NCBI RefSeq assembly: GCF_000317025.1
Contig: NC_019689.1
Span: 2,767,501-2,831,500, forward strand
Length of the DNA stretch: 64,000 bases
Direction of reading: 5' to 3'
Source of the DNA: Pleurocapsa sp. PCC 7327
Lineage (GTDB): Bacteria > Cyanobacteriota > Cyanobacteriia > Cyanobacteriales > Microcystaceae
Each line of letters starts with the position of its first letter. Within the stretch, counting starts at the first letter, position 1. Of this stretch, positions 36,094 to 45,518 are shown one piece after another. The notes under the pieces were generated by a model, which saw only the letters and a program-made list of their open reading frames with translations, searched no databases and was not told where the DNA came from. The position numbers and the translations under genes were made by a program.

Positions 36094-36978
36094 TTAGCCT
36101 TCTGTATCTATCTGTTCTAAGAGTTCTGTTGCTTTCTGGCAGAGCATTTCGTGGCAAAGTCCATTGCTTGCCAATAACCCTCCCCATTGCTTTACGTCTC
36201 CCTTGTTGTAGGTGAGGGGATCGCCATTAAAGTGGGTAAACTTTCCGCCGGCTTCCGTGAGAATGAGTTCTGGAGCTGCAAAATCCCAGTCTTTGGGTGC
36301 GGATTTGCCAGAGAGGGAGATGTAAATATCTGACTGCTGTTCTAGAATCGTGGCAATTTTACAGCCGACGCTGCCGACGTAGTTGCGTCCTCTGATGGGA
36401 AGGCGATCGATCAGTTTTTGAAAGCGTTCGTCTCTATGGGTACGACTGACAACCAGGGATAAATCTTCGATATTATTGCGTTCTGAGACTCGTATTGGCG
36501 CAACTTCACCTTGAAGGGTTTCTACACAAGTTCCCTTATCTTTAATAGCAAAATATAGTTTTTCTGCTTCGGGTACTGCTACTATTGCCACGACGGGACG
36601 ACCTTGATAAGTTAGGGCAATGTGAATGGCATATTCTCCGGTTTTGTCGATAAAGTCCCTGGTGCCATCAAGCGGATCGATAATCCATACCCAAGGGAAG
36701 GGAACGGGATCGGTTCCTTGATGGGTTTCTTCACTTAGATAGCCAAAGTTTTGCATTCCAAAACTCGCTTGGAGTTTTTCTAAAATGTAGTGATTAGTGG
36801 CAAGATCTGCTGCTGTTACGGGACCATCTTTCTTATTTCCTTCTAGCTCCAGATTTTCTGGATTTTTTTGGCTATGGTAGTATGAACGCAAAATATCGGC
36901 AGCACCCCAACCCACGGAACGGGCAATCGCTGCAATTTTTTCTAGATTAGCTGTCCAATCAGTATCCAAAGTCACCAT
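36094..36978 (-). CDS. Inositol-phosphatase family protein, CysQ-like 3'(2'),5'-bisphosphate nucleotidase
   Basis: A 294-residue Mg-dependent phosphatase. GPVTAADLATNHYI gives an Asp ligand, the acidic SEE cluster follows, VWIIDPLDGTRDFI is the family core and WDFAAPELILTEAGG the C-terminal Asp motif. It most resembles CysQ, which removes PAP produced by PAPS-dependent sulfotransfer, fitting with the sulfotransferase in this window, but inositol monophosphatase activity is not excluded. Confidence 0.85.
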   Translation of the reverse strand: MVTLDTDWTANLEKIAAIARSVGWGAADILRSYYHSQKNPENLELEGNKKDGPVTAADLATNHYILEKLQASFGMQNFGYLSEETHQGTDPVPFPWVWIIDPLDGTRDFIDKTGEYAIHIALTYQGRPVVAIVAVPEAEKLYFAIKDKGTCVETLQGEVAPIRVSERNNIEDLSLVVSRTHRDERFQKLIDRLPIRGRNYVGSVGCKIATILEQQSDIYISLSGKSAPKDWDFAAPELILTEAGGKFTHFNGDPLTYNKGDVKQWGGLLASNGLCHEMLCQKATELLEQIDTEG

Positions 36979-37158
36979 CCGATCTTATTTATTTAGTCTG
37001 TGGAATATTCTAGGCGAAAAAGGGGAATGCCGATCGATTGCAATGGTTAATAGCACTGTTTCTAGAAAAGCAATAATCGGGTTATTAAGTATTTTTTTGA
37101 ATCTTTTTGGATAAAATCGCGATCGCCAGGGATTTCTAAGGTTCATCTTGTAGATTTA

Positions 37159-38466
37159 TTATCTTCCTACTGGTTCTAGAACTTTTTTCTTTTGCTCGAC
37201 CGTTTCATAATAAATTTTCGCAATTTTTTTCACTTTTTCTCCCCACTCAAATTCTCGCGCTCTTTCAATCGCATTAGCAGACATTTGCTGCCTTAAGCTT
37301 TCATTTTTAACTAATAAGATGATTTTTTCAGCTAATTCCTGAGTCAGATATTCTCTAGAGATGGGTTCTATCTTAAACCCTGTTTTTTCAGTTACATATT
37401 CGCTAATTCCACCGTTATTAGCCACAATGCAAGGAAGACCGCAAGCCATAGCTTCTAATATAACGGCTCCGCCAAATTCTCGGATAGAAGGAAAACAAAA
37501 AATATCTGCTTGCCTATAGTATTTTAGAGTATCTTCCTGGTCGAGCCAACCGACAAAATCTACAAGATGAGTTAACTGTCTCTCTCGTACTTTATTCTCT
37601 AAGACGCTTCTCTCCGAACCATCTCCTACAAAAGTCACTCGAACTTTTTCTTTAATTGTTGTTTCTAGAAAACTCACAGCATCCAGAAGTATATCGGCTC
37701 CCTTATACGGAACTAATCTGCCAACAAATAATAAATTGACGAAGTTTTTATGTTGTATTTTTGATTTCTTTTCGATTAAGAAATCTTTTGATACCCCATT
37801 TTCATAAAACAATTGAAGCCTGCGTTTTGGGAGATTAAATAGTTTTTTTATCAGCTTAAAAGTATAAGTCGAACCTGCCAAAACTCGATCGGCTTTCTGA
37901 TAAGTTTCTGCATAACCTGGAATTAGCGATCGACCAATTCCCCTTAAAAAATTAAAGTAGGCAAATTCTTGTCTAGCTACTGCTTTAAATCCTGGAGGAA
38001 AAGGAACGCCTCCATTGACTGGTCCTAGAATAAAAGGAGTTTCCTGACACAGTTTAACGACTTTCACGGGATATCTAGGCATCATTGGAGTAATGGCATG
38101 GACTATATCGTAATCTCCTTTCAAGATCGATTGTTTGAGTTCCCGATAAACTTGGCGATTAAATTCTTCATAAATGGGATAGCACAAGGCATTATACAAA
38201 GGCCAATTTTTTCTTCCTTGAAATGTTGTCAATCCTGCTACTAATTGATAGTATCGTTTGCTAAAGTTACTTTCTGAAATATAAATAATTTTGTCGTGGC
38301 TTAGTCTTTTTTGAAGAGCTATTTGATTTCGTTCGTGAGTGACCAGCGTGACATCAAATAATTTAGCAATTTCTTTATAAAAATTATATCCGACTAAAGG
38401 AACCGACGGGCAGTCCGGATTACATTGTTCGATAATTAATAAAACACGTAGCGGATTGTCGATCAT
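37159..38466 (-). CDS. Glycosyltransferase family 4
   Basis: A 435-residue GT-B enzyme. FVGRLVPYKGADILLDAV marks the start of the nucleotide-sugar domain, VTFVGDGSERSVLE and VDFVGWLDQ follow, and FPSIREFGGAVILEAMACGLP is the E(x7)E sugar-nucleotide motif. No signal or membrane helix. Donor and acceptor are unknown. It is flanked by unrelated genes on both sides and looks monocistronic. Confidence 0.88.
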   Translation of the reverse strand: MIDNPLRVLLIIEQCNPDCPSVPLVGYNFYKEIAKLFDVTLVTHERNQIALQKRLSHDKIIYISESNFSKRYYQLVAGLTTFQGRKNWPLYNALCYPIYEEFNRQVYRELKQSILKGDYDIVHAITPMMPRYPVKVVKLCQETPFILGPVNGGVPFPPGFKAVARQEFAYFNFLRGIGRSLIPGYAETYQKADRVLAGSTYTFKLIKKLFNLPKRRLQLFYENGVSKDFLIEKKSKIQHKNFVNLLFVGRLVPYKGADILLDAVSFLETTIKEKVRVTFVGDGSERSVLENKVRERQLTHLVDFVGWLDQEDTLKYYRQADIFCFPSIREFGGAVILEAMACGLPCIVANNGGISEYVTEKTGFKIEPISREYLTQELAEKIILLVKNESLRQQMSANAIERAREFEWGEKVKKIAKIYYETVEQKKKVLEPVGR

Positions 38467-38694
38467 TATTATTTAAATTTTCTTGCTCTAATCTTAAAAG
38501 TAGCGATCGCGACAGAATTAGCTTCCTATAATAATAGTCTGCTACCTATGAACTTGAATTGTTTATAAGCAAGCTTTATTTTATAAAAAAATATCAATAA
38601 ATGAAAATTATAAAAACAAAAATAAAAAGCGATCGCGCACGAATCCAGCTAATAATGATAAGTCTGCTAAATCCAATACGCGATCTAAGAAATA

Positions 38695-40014
38695 CTATCT
38701 TTCAATCTCATCGATTGTTTTAGGTACGGCAGCCGTCAGAACCTCCCGTCCATCAGCGGTGACTAAAACATCATCTTCGATGCGAATGCCAATTCCTCGC
38801 CATTTTTCGGGAACTTCTGGTTGGCCTTCTGCGGGTTTGATATCTGGGGCAATATAAAGTCCCGGTTCTACCGTTAATACATGACCGGGTTGTAGGGTTT
38901 GCCAAGTTTCTTCCCCACACTTGTATAAGCCTACATCATGTACGTCCAACCCCAGCCAATGTCCGGTACGGTGCATGTAAAACGGCTTATATTTCTCCTC
39001 TTTGATAATTTCTTCAATGTCTCCTACCAGCAGTCCTAAATCCATCAATCCCTCTACCAGGACGCGCACTGCTGTATCGTGAAAGTTGTTGTAGGGTTTT
39101 CCGGGTTGAACGGCTTCAATGGCTTTTAATTGTGCCTCTAGAACGATTTCATATAAAATTCTTTGTTCTGAGGTAAATTTGCCGTTGACGGGGAAAGTTC
39201 GAGTAATATCGCCATTGTAATAACCGTAAGAACATCCAGCATCGATGAGCAACAAATCGTTGTCTTGCAGTTGGCAATTATTCTCAATGTAGTGCAAAAT
39301 GCAGGCATTAGCACCCGATGCAACGATAGAAGGATAAGCCGGACCAATCCCTCCTTCGAGTCGGAAAGTATGCTCGATTTCTGCCTGGATCTGATATTCG
39401 TAATGCCCGATTTTGGCAAATTCTCTGGCACGATTGTGTGCGGCGGCAGAAATGGCCGTCGCTTTGCGAAGCATTTCTAATTCGGCAGGACTCTTGATTT
39501 GTCGCATGGGATGTAAGATGAGGTTGGTATCTTCGATCGCGACTGGTCCCATTCCCCGTTTGGGATAGGTGGCAATCAATCTCTGCCAGTGGGAGAGGAT
39601 TTTTTCATTAAAAACGCGATCGCGTCCCAGATGATAATAGATCCGGTCGGCTTTTTCTAAATACTGAGGTAATTTTTCATCGAGTTCGGCAATCGAATAC
39701 GCTTCATCTGCGCCGAAGATCGCTTTTGCCCCCTCTACACCATAACGATAGCCCGTCCAGGTTTCTAGGGCTGGATCTTTGGGTTGTACGAAGAGAATAA
39801 AGCGGTGCTCTGGATGGTGAGGGGCAATGACTGCTACTGCATCTGGTTCGTTAAACCCTGTCAGATAAAAAAAATCGCTATCCTGGCGATAGATGTATTC
39901 TACATCGTTGTGCATCACGGCGGTAGGAGCGCTGCGAAAGATTGCTGTACCATTGCCTATCTTCTCCATTAATTGTTCCCGACGCTGACGGTATTCGCTG
40001 CGATCGATGCCCAT
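38695..40014 (-). CDS. pepP: Xaa-Pro aminopeptidase (aminopeptidase P)
   Basis: A 439-residue M24B metallopeptidase that removes N-terminal residues before proline. The N-terminal creatinase-like domain is followed by the pita-bread fold, with dimetal ligands in LLIDAGCSYGYYNGDITRTF (two Asp), HWLGLDVHD (His), LTVEPGLYI and IRIEDDVLVT (two Glu). Full length. Cytoplasmic. Confidence 0.93.
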   Translation of the reverse strand: MGIDRSEYRQRREQLMEKIGNGTAIFRSAPTAVMHNDVEYIYRQDSDFFYLTGFNEPDAVAVIAPHHPEHRFILFVQPKDPALETWTGYRYGVEGAKAIFGADEAYSIAELDEKLPQYLEKADRIYYHLGRDRVFNEKILSHWQRLIATYPKRGMGPVAIEDTNLILHPMRQIKSPAELEMLRKATAISAAAHNRAREFAKIGHYEYQIQAEIEHTFRLEGGIGPAYPSIVASGANACILHYIENNCQLQDNDLLLIDAGCSYGYYNGDITRTFPVNGKFTSEQRILYEIVLEAQLKAIEAVQPGKPYNNFHDTAVRVLVEGLMDLGLLVGDIEEIIKEEKYKPFYMHRTGHWLGLDVHDVGLYKCGEETWQTLQPGHVLTVEPGLYIAPDIKPAEGQPEVPEKWRGIGIRIEDDVLVTADGREVLTAAVPKTIDEIER

Positions 40015-40184
40015 GTTTTAATTGTTATCTTGTGTAGAAGTATTAACAGTTTATTTATCTATCTTAATCTTACTGACCGACAGAGAAGCCGCGATCGCCA
40101 AGGAGAAAAAGGGGTAATATCTGATGAGAACGAATCGCTCTTGCTACGATAAGGGATAAATTATCCTCCTCAATCCCAGAACAC

Positions 40185-41546
40185 ATGTTTAGCATTCACT
40201 CCGAAACTGCCAAAGTTCCGACGCTTTTGAGCGAAGATGAAGCCACTTCCTTAATTGAATCGGTCATCAAACAATCCGAGGCAGAAGGAGTCTTCGTCAG
40301 TCTCAGTTCCAGCGAATCTTCCCTCAGCCGCTTCTCAGAAAATCAAATTAGCCAGAATATCGGCAAAAATCGCTTCAGTCTCACTGTAACTAGCTATTTT
40401 GGCAAGCGCAGTGCCTCTGCATCTACAACAGAACTCGATGCAGACGCGATCGCACAAACCATTCGGCGTTCTCAAGATCTCGCTCGCATTGCGCCAGAAG
40501 ACCCAGAATGGATGCCTTTACTAGAACCCCAAACCTACGAAAAGCGTTCTCCTGCTTTCGATCTGGAGACAGCAATCCTTTCTCCTCTGGAGAGGGGAGA
40601 AATCGTCAAACAAGTCTGCTCTCTCTGCCGCCAAGCAAATGCAGACAGTTCTGGAACGCTCAGTACAGAGGCATCGGTACGAGCGATCGGTAATTCATTG
40701 GGATTGCGGGCCTATAATCGCACAACCGAGGCAGATTTCAGCGTCACGGCGCGTCTGAAGAACGGTTCGAGTTGGGGCAATCAGACAGCCTTTGCGATCG
40801 CGCAGTTGCCCATAGAAGACATAACCGAACAAGTCATCCAAAGAGCGATCGCTTCCTGCAATCCTCGCGAAATTCAGCCAGGAGTTTATCCCGTCGTCTT
40901 CGATGCGGCGGCTTTTTTCGGCTTACTCCCCTGGGTCATTTGGAATTTGGATGCAAGGGCAGCCGATGAAGGGCGTTCTTTTATGTCTCGTACCGACGAA
41001 GCAGGACATCCTATCGGCAATCGCGTTGGCGAAGCGATGTTTAGTCCTCTAGTGCAAGTACAGCGCCATCCCGCTCATCCCTTACTGCAATCCGGGACAT
41101 TTTTTGACGATGGCTTAAGCAATGGCTATCTAGAAATCGTCAAAGATGGAATTCCTCAAACCCTTGCCTACAGTCGTTACTGGGCGCAGGAAAAAGGAAA
41201 GCAGCCCACAGGAGTTATGTCGCCTATCGTCATGACGGGTTCCGAGCAAAGTCTTTCCGATTTAATTTCCCAAACCGAACGAGGAATCTTAGTTAGTCGC
41301 TCTTGGTACGTGCGCTACGTCAATCCTCGTACCCTGGAAGTGACGGGAATGACGCGAGACGGGACGTTTTGGATTGAAGACGGTCAAATTGCTTACCCCA
41401 TCAAAAATCTTCGCTTTAATCAGTGTTTGCCCGATATGCTGCGAGATATCGAAGCCATCAGCAGCGTGCAGCGATTTGATAGTACGGTCGTTCCTGGAGT
41501 CAAGGTGAAGGCGTTTAATTTCAGTAGCGTGACCGATAGTGTTTGA
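40185..41546 (+). CDS. TldE/PmbA-type peptidase-family protein
   Basis: 453 residues. The TldD/PmbA family N-terminal domain (ASTTELDADAIAQTIRRSQDLA) and C-terminal beta domain (FFDDGLSNGYLEIVKDG, GILVSRSWYVRYVNPRTLEVTGMTRDG) are clear. No HExxxH metal motif is found, so it is a TldE-like partner rather than the metal-bearing TldD. In E. coli, TldD/E degrade unfolded peptides and mature microcins. No TldD gene is adjacent. Convergent with nothing; structured repeats follow its end. Confidence 0.85.
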   Translation: MFSIHSETAKVPTLLSEDEATSLIESVIKQSEAEGVFVSLSSSESSLSRFSENQISQNIGKNRFSLTVTSYFGKRSASASTTELDADAIAQTIRRSQDLARIAPEDPEWMPLLEPQTYEKRSPAFDLETAILSPLERGEIVKQVCSLCRQANADSSGTLSTEASVRAIGNSLGLRAYNRTTEADFSVTARLKNGSSWGNQTAFAIAQLPIEDITEQVIQRAIASCNPREIQPGVYPVVFDAAAFFGLLPWVIWNLDARAADEGRSFMSRTDEAGHPIGNRVGEAMFSPLVQVQRHPAHPLLQSGTFFDDGLSNGYLEIVKDGIPQTLAYSRYWAQEKGKQPTGVMSPIVMTGSEQSLSDLISQTERGILVSRSWYVRYVNPRTLEVTGMTRDGTFWIEDGQIAYPIKNLRFNQCLPDMLRDIEAISSVQRFDSTVVPGVKVKAFNFSSVTDSV

Positions 41547-41907
41547 TGTAGTATAAATGTAGTATTTTAAATTCTTCGCGATCCCCTTCGCGCTTCGCTG
41601 AGGGCAACGCTGGGTGCCGGATCGCCAAGACACGAAGCCGTCTTGGTCACGAGCAAGGTGCTTGTACCTCGCTCTAGAGGAGCGTTTCGTGTCTTGAAAA
41701 GCGAGCGTCCCGCTCGCACTACATAAATCTCGCACTACATAAATTAAAGAAGACTCGATAGGAATTTCAGTCGATTTTAATCGAGTTGAGCTTTGAGCCT
41801 AGAACCTTAGTTCTAGGCGTTGATGCCAAAGGTGCAAGATCTCAGTTCTAAGGCAGTCTCCCGTGAGTTCGGAAGCCGTTCTGTACCGAAGGTCAGCGTC
41901 GGGTAGT
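41547..41907. other. Intergenic region made of structured repeats
   Basis: About 360 bp. The first part (to 41744) is a set of nested inverted repeats and a tandem duplication; the second (41797-41907) resembles a right-end relic of an IS200/IS605 element. Both are described separately. No convincing gene. Confidence 0.6.
41580..41744. repeat. Nested inverted repeats and tandem 16-bp duplication
   Basis: CAAGACACGAA at 41626-41636 pairs with TTCGTGTCTTG at 41686-41696, enclosing inner hairpins around GAGC-AGGT/ACCT-GCTC and CGCTC-TAGAG-GAGCG. GCGAGCG-TCC-CGCTCGC at 41701-41717 is a further perfect hairpin. CTCGCACTACATAAAT is then repeated twice in tandem (41713-41728, 41729-41744). Likely dispersed repeat DNA, possibly with RNA structure. 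Confidence 0.65.
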
Positions 41908-41911
41908 TCAC
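41797..41911 (+). mobile_element. Candidate right-end relic of an IS200/IS605-type element
   Basis: The hairpin GCCTAGAAC-CTTA-GTTCTAGGC (41797-41818) is followed by GGCAGTCTCCCGTGAGTTCG and an end GGGTAGTTCAC (41901-41911), which from memory resembles the 3' ends, including omega-RNA scaffolds, of cyanobacterial tnpB elements. No tnpB or left end is present. The last bases supply the TGA stop of the pentapeptide gene on the minus strand. Confidence 0.35.
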
Positions 41912-42669
41912 TCGAATAACGCTCCCTGAAGATTAGCACCTCTTAAATCTGCTTGGTGGAGATTAGCACATCTGAGATCGGCTCCTTGCAGATTAGCACC
42001 TCGTAGATTAGCTTTCCGAAGATTAGCTCCGCTTAAGTTAGCTTCTAGCAAATGAGCGCCGCCTAGATTCGCTTTAGTGAGGTGAGCATATCGCAGATCG
42101 GTGCGATAGAGATGAGCTTCCCTCAAATCGGCACCAACGAGGTAAACTTTGCTTAAGTGAGCTTCAACAAGTTTAGCTTTATACAAAGTCGCTCGGTAGA
42201 GATACGCACCGATCGCTTCGGCTTCGTAGAGATTAGATTGACTGAGATCGGCTTCATTCAAATTTGCATCTACCAAGTTGGCTTCGCTGAGATTGCTTCT
42301 GATGAGTTTGGCGGCGCTGAGATCGGCTCTCCTTAGATTGGCTTTTTTCAATACAGTTCCAATTAGATTGGCATGACTCAAATCGGCACCGCTCAAATTG
42401 GCTTCGCTCAAATTGGCGGCGATCAAATTAGCATCGCTGAGATCGACTCCGCTGAGATTGACTCCTACTAAATTAGCATTGCTCAGTTCGGCATTTTGAA
42501 GATTATTTTGACTCAAGCGATCGCTTGTTAGTTCGATTTCATATAGCTTAGCTCCATTTAAATGAGCCGCTGTTTCAGGATCGAGAGAAATCTTTTGGTT
42601 ATTATTGCTCCATTCCAGCCATCTCTTTGTATCCTGCTGAATTCGAGAAAGATGCTCTACATTAGCCAT
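41908..42669 (-). CDS. Pentapeptide-repeat protein
   Basis: 253 residues: about 45 N-terminal residues, then some 35 A(N/D)LxX repeats forming a right-handed quadrilateral beta helix (NLSGVDLSDANLIAANLSEA...). Function unknown; such proteins may be structural or mimic DNA. No signal peptide. Its TGA stop falls inside the GTGAAC end of a possible IS605-type relic, so the original C-terminus may have been longer. Confidence 0.9.
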   Translation of the reverse strand: MANVEHLSRIQQDTKRWLEWSNNNQKISLDPETAAHLNGAKLYEIELTSDRLSQNNLQNAELSNANLVGVNLSGVDLSDANLIAANLSEANLSGADLSHANLIGTVLKKANLRRADLSAAKLIRSNLSEANLVDANLNEADLSQSNLYEAEAIGAYLYRATLYKAKLVEAHLSKVYLVGADLREAHLYRTDLRYAHLTKANLGGAHLLEANLSGANLRKANLRGANLQGADLRCANLHQADLRGANLQGALFE

Positions 42670-42920
42670 TTAACAATTCGCTCGGTTTTGATATTCCCGC
42701 CTACTTTTATGTAAAAGCTACAAACGCAGGTTTTTCTAGCTATTCTATCCTAAAAAAATATTCCTCTACTTTTGCGTCTACCTTTTGGTAGAGACTTTAA
42801 CTAAACCATCGGTTCGATTATTTTTTTGGTAACGATTCTCGTGAGATAATATATATAGTAATTCTTACGGCGAGAAATCTTACAACAATTATAATTACTG
42901 TAGGGTTTGGAATCTTTCAA

Positions 42921-43118
42921 ATGTCATCTCCTAATGCTGCTCCTAGCGTTGTTGTTCTCAACCAACAACGGGAGCGAGATATTTCTAAGGTAAATCGATC
43001 TGACGACGCTCCAGCCACCCTTTGTAAAAATAAAACTGAGAATTGTACGGTTGTTGAAGATGGCAAGGTTGTGGTTAAGCCAGTTACAGCGTCAGATGAG
43101 TCAGATAATCTCAGATGA
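42921..43118 (+). CDS. Doubtful small open frame
   Basis: 65 codons from ATG 42921 without a ribosome site or recognised domain; Lys/Asp/Val-rich. The end lies in a tandem duplication of TCAGATGAGTCAGATAATC (43092-43110 and 43111-43129). It may be only chance coding. Confidence 0.25.
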   Translation: MSSPNAAPSVVVLNQQRERDISKVNRSDDAPATLCKNKTENCTVVEDGKVVVKPVTASDESDNLR

Positions 43119-43129
43119 GTCAGATAATC
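43092..43129. repeat. Tandem 19-bp duplication
   Basis: Two exact copies of TCAGATGAGTCAGATAATC, head to tail. Confidence 0.85.
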
Positions 43130-43374
43130 GCTGTCAGTTAAGCGATTAGCTTTGAATGAATTGTGAAAAATAGTGTGAGCGAGATGCTCAAATACAGTAA
43201 GGCGCAAGCAATAGGCGAAGCGCCCCTCCAGATCAAAAAGCCAAGGAGATTTTGCAATCTATTCCATCTTATAAATTATTTAGGATTGTTATATTTTTCT
43301 GAAAAAATTAGCTGGCTAAAAGGTTGAGGAAACAGGCGATCGCGTTAATTCAATTCTTTTCTAAAAAATCGCTA

Positions 43375-43947
43375 ATGAAAGCAACTAAACTTGGGAAATA
43401 TCTAACTTTAGAAGAATTTTGCACTTGTACTAATACTTATAAAAAATATACGGCAAATATCGATCCTTTTCCTAAAAATTTAGAAACAATTGCTGCTATA
43501 AAAGACCTCAATCAATTTATTATCGATCCAGTTATCGATTATTTTGGACGGGATCGATTTCAATTAACTTACGGATTTTGTTCGCCCGATCTAAAGCGTT
43601 TTTTAGAGAAAAAAGATCCAGTAACGGGAATCAAAAATGGTCGCATAGATCCCGCTAGAGATCAACATGTGAGTCATGAGAGAAATCGTCAGGGAAATTA
43701 TTACTGTAAGCGATTAGGGGCTGCTTGCGATTTTGCGATCGCAGAGTTTCCTAGCGATTCCCTAGTTGACTGGATTTTATCTCAAAAGTTACCTTTTGAT
43801 TCTCTATATTTTTATGGTCGAGATAGACCGATTCACATTAGTTATGGCTCGCAACACAAACGAGATATTTGGACATTTACTCCTACAGGACAGCCGACCA
43901 AGAAAGGCATTCAAAATTGGATTGAATTAGCTAAATATTCTTCCTGA
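43375..43947 (+). CDS. Peptidase M15-like (D-Ala-D-Ala carboxypeptidase fold) protein
   Basis: 190 residues from ATG 43375 (MKATKLGKYLTLEEF); a TTG at 43324 would add 17 residues. The pattern YLTLEEF, LTYGFCSPDLKRF, ARDQHVSH, CKRLGAACDFAI and DRPIHISYG fits the M15 metal peptidase fold, with zinc ligands in the DQHVSHE, GAACDF and HIS segments. It could trim peptidoglycan peptides, but no signal peptide is visible. It overlaps the convergent glycosyltransferase gene by 17 bp. Confidence 0.6.
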   Translation: MKATKLGKYLTLEEFCTCTNTYKKYTANIDPFPKNLETIAAIKDLNQFIIDPVIDYFGRDRFQLTYGFCSPDLKRFLEKKDPVTGIKNGRIDPARDQHVSHERNRQGNYYCKRLGAACDFAIAEFPSDSLVDWILSQKLPFDSLYFYGRDRPIHISYGSQHKRDIWTFTPTGQPTKKGIQNWIELAKYSS

Positions 43948-44920
43948 TTTTTGTTAATATCTTTTGCGCCTTCAATTTAAAAATCTGCATCGTTGTCAAA
44001 TTTGCAATCTGAGAAGAACAGTATTTTTTATAATCGAAAAACTCATTAATTTCCTGCAAAATTATCGTTAAACGCTTAAGAACATTCTCACTTCGATACT
44101 CGGCAAGAAACTCTTCAGATAAAGCAGGCAAAACTGGACAATTAATAACTCTTAAGATGCGATCGAAATCGTATTCTTTTGAGTATCCGGCAATTTTATA
44201 GCAATTAAAACCAGGGTCTAAATAATCAGACAGTCCGCCGTTGACGCTAGAGAAAACCTGACAACCACAGGCAAGTGCTTCTAGCGGTTGTAAGCCAAAT
44301 CCTTCGCTGACTCCCTGTAGCGCCCAATATTCAGCAGAGTCGTAAAGATAAACCTTCGCTCGATTAAATAATCCGGGTAAATCTTCTACATAAGAATCAA
44401 TAACTCGGACGTTACATTGTTTCTGCAATGCAGGAATTAATTCATTAAGTAAATACTCAGAAGATTTTCGAGTTTGCACCAAAACATCGATATCGCGATC
44501 GCAATTTAAATTGCTAAATTCATCGGAGATTTGATTGGGTAAATAATAGATCGGAGAATGAGGAGATTTTTGTCCCCAATATCCGAGAGTATTGCGGCTA
44601 ACGGTAATAATTGGAATGGTAGAAGGCAGGGTAAATCGATAACCCGCACTGTGGGCATGATAGACCACATTACAGTTTTTTAACTTGGCGGCGAGTTTGG
44701 CAACGTCAAATCCCCAACTAATCACGAATATGACACGATCTAAATTTTTCTCTTTCAACAAATCGTCAAGAAAAAGGGTATCTTTTTCCCTTTGACGATA
44801 AGTAACTGCTTCAGCATCGCAAATTCGTTTCGCCAGATTGAGAATTTTTAATTCTGCCCAAAGACCGCCGCAGGCAAATTTGCCGCCAGTTCCGGGAACT
44901 AAGAAGTAAAGCTTTCTCAT
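43931..44920 (-). CDS. Glycosyltransferase, GT-B fold (family 1/4-like)
   Basis: 329 residues, starting MRKLYFLVPGTGGKFACGG. VVYHAHSAGYRF and VSEGFGLQPLEALACGCQVFSS carry the E(x7)E nucleotide-sugar motif of GT-B enzymes, followed by NGGLSDYLD. A short basic tail ends the protein. Acceptor unknown. Its 3' end overlaps the M15-like gene. Confidence 0.8.
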   Translation of the reverse strand: MRKLYFLVPGTGGKFACGGLWAELKILNLAKRICDAEAVTYRQREKDTLFLDDLLKEKNLDRVIFVISWGFDVAKLAAKLKNCNVVYHAHSAGYRFTLPSTIPIITVSRNTLGYWGQKSPHSPIYYLPNQISDEFSNLNCDRDIDVLVQTRKSSEYLLNELIPALQKQCNVRVIDSYVEDLPGLFNRAKVYLYDSAEYWALQGVSEGFGLQPLEALACGCQVFSSVNGGLSDYLDPGFNCYKIAGYSKEYDFDRILRVINCPVLPALSEEFLAEYRSENVLKRLTIILQEINEFFDYKKYCSSQIANLTTMQIFKLKAQKILTKIRKNI

Positions 44921-44985
44921 TACCTATCTCCTAGACTCGAATCGCTTGCGGAATTATTATGAAGGCTCTTAATTTTAAGTCATAG

Positions 44986-45504
44986 TTATAGAGTCCAGCA
45001 ATCAAATTTACCAAGCTTGGTCTGCAAAATTATAGATTTTCTCGAACGATATCGTTTGAGAAGCGATCGCGAGTTTTGCAGCTGCAATCGATCCGAGTCA
45101 GGTGTAGTCGGTTGCGTCTGGCGATCGCGCCAAAGCAGTAAGGGAAGACTCAACATTCCCAAGAGCGTCACTATTACGGTTATAACCCAGACCATAAAGC
45201 GATCGCTTCGGTAGTCACCGCGCTCGATTTGCCAAAAAACTCGATTATAACGCCAAGCTGCCCAAGCGATCGTCACAATTCCCAAGACAACTAAGCTGAC
45301 TCCTAAAACTTCCGAACTAAATAGCGAACGAGTTGGCGCTTGCTGGCGAGTTACGGCGAGGTTGAGTTGGCGCAAGAAGAGGCCGAATCGGGCAATGGCA
45401 AATCCGAATCCAATTAGCGCGATCGAAGTACGCAGCCATGCTAGAAATGTGCGTTCGTTGGCTTGATGTTCTCTTTGGCGATCGATTTTAGAATTTTGAC
45501 TCAT
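44986..45504 (-). CDS. DUF202-family membrane protein
   Basis: 172 residues from ATG 45504. NERTFLAWLRTSIALIGFGFA is the DUF202 hallmark; three membrane helices follow (about 25-45, 72-92, 110-130) and a polar basic tail ends it. A TTG at 45522, overlapping the upstream stop, is an alternative start that would couple it to the pyroglutamyl-peptidase-like gene. Function of the family is unknown. Confidence 0.85.
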   Translation of the reverse strand: MSQNSKIDRQREHQANERTFLAWLRTSIALIGFGFAIARFGLFLRQLNLAVTRQQAPTRSLFSSEVLGVSLVVLGIVTIAWAAWRYNRVFWQIERGDYRSDRFMVWVITVIVTLLGMLSLPLLLWRDRQTQPTTPDSDRLQLQNSRSLLKRYRSRKSIILQTKLGKFDCWTL

Positions 45505-45518
45505 TGAAACTCTAGAAT

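Noticed and set aside
41580-41744. CRISPR-like array
   Set aside because: Repeats are inverted or simple tandem, without regular unique spacers.
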